This document shows, piece after piece, positions 1 to 6,380 of a stretch of DNA of 16,175 nucleotides. The notes under the pieces were generated by a model that saw only the letters and a program-made list of their open reading frames with translations, was not told where the DNA came from and searched no databases. The DNA comes from UBA3071 sp965369635 (GTDB taxonomy: Bacteria; Chloroflexota; Anaerolineae; UBA3071): contig CBDURC010000040.1 in assembly GCA_965369635.1 (NCBI GenBank), positions 1 to 16,175 on the forward strand. The letters run 5' to 3'. Positions within the stretch are counted from its first letter, which is position 1. The number at the start of each line of letters is the position of its first letter. A program made the position numbers and the translations under genes.

Positions 1-11
1 AAGGGAGGGAC

Positions 12-440
12 CTAGTCCATCTGCTTGGGGAACTCTTGGGCCAAGAAGTCGCGAACCGTAAGAATGGGAATGTCTGCGTATGCGACCAAGTCCAAGAGGT
101 GATTGTCCCCAGATACAACACAGGCGGCACCAGAGACGGAGGCACAGCGGAGGAAAACGTCATCGTCCGGATCAGCGACCACGATGGGAGGGCCTTCCGG
201 TACCTCAAAGATAGAAGCCAGGTCCATGGCGTAGGTGACCAATTCCACAAGGGTCAGCCCCAGTTGCTCCAGGCGTGGTTGTAGCCGTTCGTAGGATAGC
301 ACGTCGGCCAGTTCGTCAAGCATTGCGGGGGCCATGCATAACTCGACGTCGCCCGCCTCGGCCAGGCAGAGCAACTTCCAGGGCATCCCCCGCCATAACA
401 GATCGGAAACCCAGATATTGGTGTCAATCACGATGCGCAC
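12..440 (-). CDS. PIN-domain toxin (VapC-like, COG1569 type)
   Basis: This encodes a 142-aa PIN-domain protein, probably the ribonuclease toxin of a type II toxin-antitoxin pair. Visible acidic residues of the Mg2+ site are D6 (in VIDTN), E43 (in LDELADVL), D90 with D92-D94 (in ADPDDDVF), and D112 (in SGDNHLL). This is the usual PIN order, and the length is normal for the family. The start is GTG at 440, the only reasonable initiator, because MRIVIDTNIW is the standard PIN N terminus. Its start lies 3 nt after the stop of the upstream antitoxin gene, so the two are one operon and the toxin is probably translationally coupled. The RNA target cannot be told from sequence. The gene is complete and ends 12 bases from the window edge. 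Confidence 0.9.
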   Translation of the reverse strand: MRIVIDTNIWVSDLLWRGMPWKLLCLAEAGDVELCMAPAMLDELADVLSYERLQPRLEQLGLTLVELVTYAMDLASIFEVPEGPPIVVADPDDDVFLRCASVSGAACVVSGDNHLLDLVAYADIPILTVRDFLAQEFPKQMD

Positions 441-443
441 GGC

Positions 444-686
444 TTACCCCGTTCGTCGCTGACGCCGAACCTCGTGGACAATCTCGTTGATCTCCTCCAG
501 GGACAATGGTTCCTCTTGCGGGGATTGGGCCACGATACTCGTTACCGGAGGAGGCGTGACACGCTTGAAGTGCAAAGTGTCCCTTCCGACCCAGACGACG
601 AAGCGGTCTGAAGGACGAAAACGGGCAGCGATCTCTGCAGGCAGCTTTAGGGTGTGCTGCGAGGTGAGTTCGGCTATCTCAACCAT
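444..686 (-). CDS. AbrB/MazE-like antitoxin
   Basis: This is an 80-aa protein whose first ~43 residues fit the AbrB/SpoVT swapped-hairpin DNA-binding fold: alternating hydrophobic strands, the LTSQHTLKLPAEIAARF segment, and a second strand pair, RFVVWVGRDTLHFKRV. The C-terminal half is a proline-rich linker and a charged helix (about residues 58-78) of the kind that wraps a PIN toxin. A strong ribosome binding site (GGAGGGAG) sits 4 nt before the ATG at 686. It precedes the PIN toxin by 3 nt. Proteins of this class normally repress their own promoter, and a palindrome lies on the promoter here (see 723-734). The assignment rests on fold-like pattern and position rather than high sequence identity. 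Confidence 0.8.
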   Translation of the reverse strand: MVEIAELTSQHTLKLPAEIAARFRPSDRFVVWVGRDTLHFKRVTPPPVTSIVAQSPQEEPLSLEEINEIVHEVRRQRRTG

Positions 687-722
687 CTTGCTCCCTCCTC
701 ATCAGAAAGTAGACTTCTTCGG

Positions 723-734
723 ATAGTATACTAT
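723..734. promoter_or_regulatory. Palindromic operator ATAGTATACTAT
   Basis: This is a perfect 12-bp palindrome covering the -10 box of the toxin-antitoxin promoter. It is the natural candidate for the autoregulatory site of the AbrB-like antitoxin. It lies between two divergent genes, so a protein bound here could also affect the helicase gene that starts at 785. Binding is inferred from position and symmetry only. Confidence 0.6.
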
Positions 735-753
735 ATCCACTACGTGGTGTCAA
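725..753 (-). promoter_or_regulatory. Promoter of the AbrB/PIN toxin-antitoxin operon
   Basis: Reading the minus strand, a perfect -35 box TTGACA (753 to 748) is followed by 17 nt and the -10 box TATACT (730 to 725). This is a near-consensus housekeeping sigma factor promoter. Transcription would start near 718 and give a leader of about 30 nt with the GGAGGGAG ribosome binding site. The palindromic core also places a TATACT hexamer on the plus strand (727-732), 52 nt before the helicase ATG. No good -35 box accompanies it. Confidence 0.8.
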
Positions 754-784
754 TCTTGCATTGGGGGATGAATAGGAGCCGCAA

Positions 785-3700
785 ATGGTTCACGACATCA
801 TAGACAACCGCACCCGGGAGCTGGCTCCCGAAATCAGCAACTTCCTGGCCGATAGCATCCGTGCTCACTTCGCCGTCGGCTACTTCTTCCTGTCCGGCTT
901 CCAGGCCATCGCCGAGCACATCCCCGCCCTGGATCAACTGCGTCTGCTCATCGGCAATGTCACCAACCGCCAGACCGTCGAGCAACTGGCCGAGGGCTAC
1001 CACCATCTGGCGACCACCCAGCGCGCCGTCCGCCGCCAACGGATGGTCTCCGCCCAGACTCCCCGCATGCGCAGCGAAACCGCCGAGTCCATCCAGGCCA
1101 CGCTGGAACTGATGGATCAGACTGACGATGTCCAGGCCTTGGTCCTCTCCCTGGCCGACCTCATCGCCCGGGGCATCGTGCAGGTGAAGGTCTACACCCG
1201 GGGCCGGTTGCACGCCAAAGCCTACATCTTTGACTTCGACCCGGCCCGCATCCACGCTCAGACCGGCGCGGCCATCGTCGGCAGTTCCAACCTCTCCCTG
1301 GGTGGCGTCACCCACAACACCGAACTCAACGTGCGCGTGTTCGGGGACGGCAACCACGCCCAACTCTCCCAGTGGTTCGACGAACTGTGGGACGAAGCCG
1401 AAGAGTTCGACGAGAATCTGATCCACGAACTGCAACGCTCCTGGGCTGCCAGCCAGGTGACCACCCCGGAAGGCCCCCGGCCCGTCAGCCCCCACGACAT
1501 CTACCTCAAGACTCTCTACACGCTGGTCAAAGATCGGCTGGAAGGTCGCCGAGACACCGAGCTCCTCTGGGAAGCCGAGATGCCCGAACTGGCTGACTTC
1601 CAGCGCGTGGCCGTTCGCCAGGCCATCAAGATCCTGGATACCTACCGCGGCGTCTTCGTGGCCGACGTCGTGGGCATGGGCAAAACCTACATCGGCACCA
1701 CACTGCTCAAACACTACGCTCTCTATCGCGGGGCCCGCCCCCTGGTCGTCTGCCCCGCCTCCCTGGTGGAGATGTGGGAATGGTTCATGGAACGCTATCA
1801 GATTGATGCCCCTGTCATCTCCATGGGGCTGCTCAGCCAGAGGGGCAACGAGCGGATGCTGGTTGACGACTGGCGCACCCGCGATCGCGACCTGGTCCTG
1901 GTGGACGAGTCTCAGAACTTGCGCCGCCACGATACCCAGCGCTACGCAGCGCTGCAGCTTTTCACTCAGACCCGGCCCACTATCCTGCTGACAGCCACCC
2001 CGCGGGCCACCAGTGCCTGGGACATCTATCACCAGGTCAAGCTCTGGCATCCCCAAGATACAACTATCATACCCATCAACCCGCCCAACCTGCGGGAGTT
2101 CTTCAACAAGGTGGAGCCGCGCAACCAGGATGCGCCTAGCCGCGACCTGCAGGAGGTCCTCAACCACATCCTCATTCGCCGCACCCGCCGCCACGTCCGC
2201 ACCTACTACCCCGATGCGCAGATCAACGGCCAGCCCCTGGTCTTCCCCGACCGCCAACTGGAGACCATCACCTACAGCATCGAGGAGACCTACCGCGGCC
2301 CTGACGATACGACGGGAGAGAGCCGCGTCTACAAGCGGTTGCACGACCTGATGGGTCAGCTAACCTACGCCCGTTACGCTCTCTTCGACTACGTCCTGCC
2401 CGAACAGCAGAATATGCACAGGTACCAGGAGCTCCAACGGGCTGGCACGGCCCTGCGTGGCCTCATGCGCGTGATGCTCTTCAAGCGGTTCGAGTCCAGT
2501 GTGCACGCCTTCCGCCAGACTGTCAACCGTCTCAGGGACCTGCAGAGCGCCTTTCAGGGTGCCTTGGATCGCGGCCTGGTACCCGCTGGCGACGAGGCTA
2601 CCGATATCCTCTACAAATCCGACCTGGACGATGAACTGGCTCTCTACGAGGCTCTGGAGGAAGCCAGCCATCGCTATCCCATCGCTGACTTCGATGTGCC
2701 CAAACTGCAGGCCGCCCTGGGCACCGACATCGCTCTTCTGGACGAAATGGCCCGCCTGGTCGAGCCCATCGGCCCCCAGGAGGACAACAAACTTCAGCAG
2801 CTCATGGCCATGATGACCGGAGGTCACACCCTGTCCAGCCCTCGTCCTCTGCCCGGCGACCTGCTCCACAGCAAGGTTCTCATCTTCACCCAATACGCCG
2901 ATACCGCCCACTACCTCTACGATAATCTCAAGCACCTGGGTCGCATCCGCGCTGTGGAGAGCGACACCAAAGACCGTGGCCGCATCATCTTGCGCTTTGC
3001 CCCCAAGGCCAACAACTACCAGCTCAGGCCAAGCGACGAGGAGCTGCGCATCCTGGTCTCCACCGATGTCCTCAGCGAGGGCCTCAACCTGCAGGACGCC
3101 AACCACATCATCAACTACGACTTGCATTGGAACCCCGTCCGTCTCATCCAGCGCGTAGGCCGCGTGGATCGCATCGGCACCGAGCACGACACCATCTATG
3201 CCTACAACTTTCTTCCCGAGAGTGGCCTGGAGCGCGAGCTGGGCATAGAGCGTCGCTTGGTGCAGCGCATCGCTGAGATCCACCTCACTATCGGCCAGGA
3301 CGCCGCCATCCTGCACAAGCGCGAGCGGATCAACGCAGAGGCCCTCTACGCCATCTATCGGGGCGATCCCAGCGTCCTGGAAGACGAACCCAAGGCTGAC
3401 ATCTTCAGTCTGTTGGAAGCTGAAGAACTCATGCGTCAACTGCAACGCACCGACCCTGACCGCTTCCGGCAGATCGCCACCATGCCCGACGGTGTGCGCA
3501 GCGGACGTCAGGCCGTTGGCGAGCCAGGCCTGTTCGTCTTCTGCCAGGCAGGGAACTACCAGCGGCTCTATCTCGTTGATGAGGACGGTCATCGCACGGC
3601 AGATCCACAGCAGGCCATCCGCGCCATCCGTTGCCAAGAAGACGAACCTACCTTGGCGCTGCCTGCGGGCATCAATGAGCGTATCACCGCCGTCAAACGG

Positions 3701-4060
3701 GACTTCGATGCCGAGGTCCGCGCCCGCGAGTCCGAGATACGCCACACTGTAGGCAGGGCGTTAGGTCGCGAATATGCCCTCTTGGAACTGAGGCTAGTCT
3801 TTGGGGGCGAAGAGGATGCTGGGGAAAAAGCGCGACTGTCTCTGCTGGCGGAGATCTTCACCACGGTACCGCTTACAGCGCGTGCCCACCGAGAACTCAA
3901 CACGCTGCGCAGGGGGAAGGTCACCGGCCAGCCTCTGGTCGCGCAACTCCTGCGCATCGTGCGCGACTACAACCTGGAGGAAGCCCACAGCGCTGCCGTC
4001 GACCATGCTGAGGAAGCGGTGCTGATCCCCCGTATCGTGTGCAGCGAGGCCCTGCTCTGA
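785..4060 (+). CDS. PLD-like nuclease / SNF2 helicase fusion
   Basis: This 1091-aa protein is predicted to be an ATP-dependent DNA translocase with its own phosphodiesterase domain. Residues 1 to ~215 form a phospholipase D-like domain with one complete HKD motif: H143, K145, D150, then GSSN at 166-169. Residues ~260-470 are the first RecA-like SNF2 lobe: Q273, Walker A GMGKT at 297-301, motif II DESQ at 374-377 and motif III TATP at 404-407. Residues ~690-830 are the second lobe, with motif V at 758-770 and motif VI QRVGRVDRIG at 789-798. The ~220-residue insert between the lobes and the ~260-residue C-terminal region have no fold I recognise. AGGAG lies 6 nt before the ATG. PLD and SNF2 proteins occur in antiphage systems such as DISARM, but no methyltransferase or other partner is present here. 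The defence role is therefore inference; repair or restriction are alternatives. Confidence 0.85.
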   Translation: MVHDIIDNRTRELAPEISNFLADSIRAHFAVGYFFLSGFQAIAEHIPALDQLRLLIGNVTNRQTVEQLAEGYHHLATTQRAVRRQRMVSAQTPRMRSETAESIQATLELMDQTDDVQALVLSLADLIARGIVQVKVYTRGRLHAKAYIFDFDPARIHAQTGAAIVGSSNLSLGGVTHNTELNVRVFGDGNHAQLSQWFDELWDEAEEFDENLIHELQRSWAASQVTTPEGPRPVSPHDIYLKTLYTLVKDRLEGRRDTELLWEAEMPELADFQRVAVRQAIKILDTYRGVFVADVVGMGKTYIGTTLLKHYALYRGARPLVVCPASLVEMWEWFMERYQIDAPVISMGLLSQRGNERMLVDDWRTRDRDLVLVDESQNLRRHDTQRYAALQLFTQTRPTILLTATPRATSAWDIYHQVKLWHPQDTTIIPINPPNLREFFNKVEPRNQDAPSRDLQEVLNHILIRRTRRHVRTYYPDAQINGQPLVFPDRQLETITYSIEETYRGPDDTTGESRVYKRLHDLMGQLTYARYALFDYVLPEQQNMHRYQELQRAGTALRGLMRVMLFKRFESSVHAFRQTVNRLRDLQSAFQGALDRGLVPAGDEATDILYKSDLDDELALYEALEEASHRYPIADFDVPKLQAALGTDIALLDEMARLVEPIGPQEDNKLQQLMAMMTGGHTLSSPRPLPGDLLHSKVLIFTQYADTAHYLYDNLKHLGRIRAVESDTKDRGRIILRFAPKANNYQLRPSDEELRILVSTDVLSEGLNLQDANHIINYDLHWNPVRLIQRVGRVDRIGTEHDTIYAYNFLPESGLERELGIERRLVQRIAEIHLTIGQDAAILHKRERINAEALYAIYRGDPSVLEDEPKADIFSLLEAEELMRQLQRTDPDRFRQIATMPDGVRSGRQAVGEPGLFVFCQAGNYQRLYLVDEDGHRTADPQQAIRAIRCQEDEPTLALPAGINERITAVKRDFDAEVRARESEIRHTVGRALGREYALLELRLVFGGEEDAGEKARLSLLAEIFTTVPLTARAHRELNTLRRGKVTGQPLVAQLLRIVRDYNLEEAHSAAVDHAEEAVLIPRIVCSEALL

Positions 4061-4199
4061 CGCCGAGAAGAACTTGCTCGTTGAAGGGGAGGAAACTGTA
4101 GTGGCTTTGCGGGAATGGGGTGCCAGGCTGGCCGGCTGTGCCACAATAGGTTAGCAAGACCTGCGGGCGTCACCCTGCGCCACGATCATTGTTCGACTT

Positions 4200-4255
4200 C
4201 CAATACCCAATATCCAATATCCAATATCCACCTTCCAACATCCAATCTCCAGGCC
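4200..4255. repeat. Heptanucleotide tandem repeat, 8 units (CCAATAT-like)
   Basis: Eight consecutive 7-nt units begin with CCA: CCAATAC, then CCAATAT three times, then CCACCTT, CCAACAT, CCAATCT and CCAGGCC. They end exactly at the ATG of the radical SAM gene at 4256. The period is exact across 56 bp. It resembles the heptanucleotide short tandem repeats described in cyanobacteria. The rest of the 195-bp spacer after the helicase gene (4061-4199) shows no gene or clear promoter. Confidence 0.85.
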
Positions 4256-5344
4256 ATGTTCGATTACGGCATCCTGACCTCAGCCACCTGTGCGGTGTGC
4301 GGGCGCAGTTCGCCCCTCATCGCTGCCCATCTGGGCGTGTGCGCGGAGTGCATCCGGCACCGGCCAGACGAAGCGCTGCCGCGGGCGGCGCAGGCACACG
4401 CCGTGGCTCGCCGCGAGTTCGGCCTGCCCGAAGCGGTGCCGCGCACCGATGGCGGCGTGCGTTGTCCTCTCTGTGCCAATGGCTGCCAGATGGGCGAGGG
4501 GGAGCGGGGCTTCTGCGGGCTGCGAGTGAATGAAGGAGGGCGGCTGCGCCACCTGGCGGGCACCCCGGCGAAGGGTATCCTGCACTGGTATCGCGATCCG
4601 CTGCCCACCAACTGCGTCGCCGACTGGGTCTGTGCCGGGCACAGCCAGCGGGGCTGCCACAACCTGGCCGTCTTCTACTGCAGTTGCACCGCCGACTGCC
4701 TCTTCTGCCAGAACTGGCACTACCGCCAGGTGGACCCAGCGGACAGCCAAGGTATGAGCGCTCAGGATCTGGCGGCGGTAGCCAACTCGCGCACCTACTG
4801 CGTCTGCTACTTCGGCGGCGATCCTGCCTCGCAGATGGTTCATGCCCTGGCGGCTTCCCGGCGGCTGGCTGAACGGGGCGTGGCCATCTGCTGGGACACC
4901 AACGGCAGCGAGAACCCCAAGCTGCTCGACCGCGCTGTCGAGCTTTCGCTACGCACGGGCGGCTGTCTCAAGTTCGACATCAAGGCGTACGATGAGAACC
5001 TGTATCGGGCGCTGACGGGCATCTCTAATCGGGGCTTGCTGGAGAACTTCGCCCGCGTGGCCCGCCGGACGGAGGAGCGGCCAGAGCCCCCGCTGGTGGT
5101 CGCCAGCACGCTGCTGGTGCCCGGTTACGTGGATTCCGAGGAGGTGGGCCACATCGCCCGCTTCATCGCCGACCTGGATCCTACCATCCCCTACTCGCTC
5201 CTCGGTTTCGGCCCCAACTTCTACATGCCCGACCTGCCCTGCACCTCCGTGCGCCACGCGGAGGAAGCGGAGGCTGCCGCCCGCGCCGCAGGGCTCACCC
5301 GCGTGCGCGTGGGGAACAGGCACCTGCTATCGCGAGATTACTGA
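4256..5344 (+). CDS. PflA-like radical SAM protein with N-terminal Cys-rich region
   Basis: This 362-aa protein belongs to the radical SAM superfamily, in the group of pyruvate formate-lyase activating enzyme-like proteins (COG1180). The [4Fe-4S]/SAM motif CxxxCxxC is C144, C148 and C151, followed by QNW as in AmmeMemoRadiSam-type enzymes. GGDP at 187-190 takes the place of the usual GGE motif. N-terminal cysteines C12/C15 and C29/C32 look like a zinc ribbon, and C70, C73, C77 and C87 form the CPLCxxGC...GFCGLR signature common in this group. An upstream in-frame start at 4115 would run through the heptad repeat, so the ATG at 4256 was chosen even though its ribosome binding site is weak. The substrate is unknown: no glycyl radical enzyme or Memo/AMMECR1 gene is nearby. 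Confidence 0.85.
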   Translation: MFDYGILTSATCAVCGRSSPLIAAHLGVCAECIRHRPDEALPRAAQAHAVARREFGLPEAVPRTDGGVRCPLCANGCQMGEGERGFCGLRVNEGGRLRHLAGTPAKGILHWYRDPLPTNCVADWVCAGHSQRGCHNLAVFYCSCTADCLFCQNWHYRQVDPADSQGMSAQDLAAVANSRTYCVCYFGGDPASQMVHALAASRRLAERGVAICWDTNGSENPKLLDRAVELSLRTGGCLKFDIKAYDENLYRALTGISNRGLLENFARVARRTEERPEPPLVVASTLLVPGYVDSEEVGHIARFIADLDPTIPYSLLGFGPNFYMPDLPCTSVRHAEEAEAAARAAGLTRVRVGNRHLLSRDY

Positions 5345-5350
5345 CTCGTG

Positions 5351-5389
5351 AAACGTGAAACGTGATCCGCAACCTCACGTTTCACGTTT
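5351..5389. terminator. Perfect 15-bp hairpin between convergent genes
   Basis: The left arm is AAACGTGAAACGTGA (5351-5365), the loop is 9 nt, and the right arm is its exact reverse complement (5375-5389). It lies between the convergent radical SAM and carboxylesterase genes, so it could terminate transcription from both sides, although neither side has a long T-run. The arms belong to the AACGTGA repeat family seen again at 6191-6206 and 6321-6330. The last codons and stop of the esterase gene lie inside the right arm. Confidence 0.65.
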
Positions 5390-6161
5390 TACGCCATTTC
5401 CCCGCGCGCTCCCTAATCCAGCCATAGCTCTCTTCCCACACCGCCTCGCGCTCACCGTCAACCAGCACGTTGTGCCCTGAGTTCTCCAGCCAGATCAGCG
5501 CCTTGTCTCTGGAACTGATGCCGTTGTAGGTGATCTGTGCGGCATCGGGCGAAAGACTGCTGTCGTTCCGCCCCTGGAGGATGAGCACGGGCTGCGTGAT
5601 GCGGGACAGCGACCGCAGAGCCCAGCGCTGCAGAGCGTAGACCTCGGCTGCCGCAGCCACGGGCCTGGTGTCGTAGCACCAGACGCGGTTGAGCGCCTCG
5701 GGATCGCCCAGGTCGCTCTCCGCCGTGTGATCCACCGGGACGTATTTCATGAAGTACTTGGCGATGGGAGTGAGCCGTATCCGCCAATCCCTCACCTTGA
5801 CCGCCGGAGCCATCAGGATCAGCCCTGCCAGATCGTCGGCATGCGCGCCCAACCACAGGGCCAGCAGCGAGCCCAGCGAGAGCCCGCCCACGAAGATCGT
5901 TTCGCAGCGAGCGCGCAGGTCGTGTAGGCCTGCCTCACAGGCTGCGATCCACTCCCCGCGGCGGGTGTGCGCCAAGTCCTCTGGCCTCGTGCCGTGTCCC
6001 GGTAAGCGGACGCCGCAGACGGTCAGGCCGTGGGAGGTCAGATACTCGCCCAGTGGCCGTGTCTCCGTCGGAGCGCCGGTGAAGCCGTGGATGAGCAGCA
6101 CGCCCACGGGTCCACCTTCAAAGAAGAAGGGTTCGGTGTTCAGGTGAGATGGTTGTGGCAT
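5382..6161 (-). CDS. Alpha/beta hydrolase, Est30-like carboxylesterase
   Basis: This 259-aa cytoplasmic alpha/beta hydrolase resembles the monoglyceride lipase/carboxylesterase group (COG1647, Est30-like). The catalytic triad can be read as S95 in GLSLG (93-97), D200 in GRND, and H230 in NSGHN. HGFTG at 25-29 would supply the oxyanion hole. There is no signal peptide. The ribosome binding site GGAGAG lies 6 nt before the ATG at 6161. It probably hydrolyses short or medium-chain esters or monoacylglycerols; the substrate cannot be narrowed further. The gene is complete, convergent with the radical SAM gene, and its TGA stop falls inside the hairpin at 5351-5389, so the final KT residues are encoded by repeat DNA. 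Confidence 0.88.
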   Translation of the reverse strand: MPQPSHLNTEPFFFEGGPVGVLLIHGFTGAPTETRPLGEYLTSHGLTVCGVRLPGHGTRPEDLAHTRRGEWIAACEAGLHDLRARCETIFVGGLSLGSLLALWLGAHADDLAGLILMAPAVKVRDWRIRLTPIAKYFMKYVPVDHTAESDLGDPEALNRVWCYDTRPVAAAAEVYALQRWALRSLSRITQPVLILQGRNDSSLSPDAAQITYNGISSRDKALIWLENSGHNVLVDGEREAVWEESYGWIRERAGKWRKT

Positions 6162-6190
6162 GGGTTACTCTCCAAATGTAAGGCGTGATG

Positions 6191-6358
6191 CGTGAAACGT
6201 GAAACGACTCTAGTGGAAAAGGCCAAAAGCCATCAGCGGATTGAGCGGATGAAGCGGATGAGAATGGAACGAAATCAGCTCAATCCGCTCAATCCGCTGA
6301 CAAATTTGTTTCAGAGGAGTCGTGAAACGTATAATGCGTAATGCGTGAGACGTGATCA
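6191..6358. repeat. Nested intergenic repeats with an 18-bp inverted repeat
   Basis: The spacer between the esterase start (6161) and the uvsE stop (6381) is built of repeats and holds no gene. CGTGAAACG units flank it at 6191-6206 and 6321-6330. Inside are three 9-nt AGCGGATxx units (6235-6261) and two inverted AATCCGCTx units. Together these give a perfect 18-bp inverted repeat (6233-6250 with 6283-6300) around a 32-nt loop. ACGACTC (6204-6210) pairs with GAGTCGT (6317-6323), making a 120-bp block with 7-bp terminal inverted repeats. Two AATGCGT units lie at about 6333-6346. The block could act as a terminator for uvsE or be a small non-autonomous mobile element. Confidence 0.7.
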
Positions 6359-6380
6359 GGGGGAAAGGACGTTTTGCGTT

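Noticed and set aside
740..3745. Two long open frames (534 and 461 codons) on the minus strand opposite the helicase gene
   Set aside because: They lie antisense to a gene with clear motifs, have no family resemblance, and arise from the GC-rich third positions of the helicase codons.
4200..4255. CRISPR array
   Set aside because: The units are 7 nt with no spacers between them, so it is a simple tandem repeat.
4115..4255. Longer N terminus for the radical SAM protein
   Set aside because: The added 47 residues are encoded by spacer and heptad-repeat DNA, while the cysteine-rich domain begins just after the ATG at 4256.
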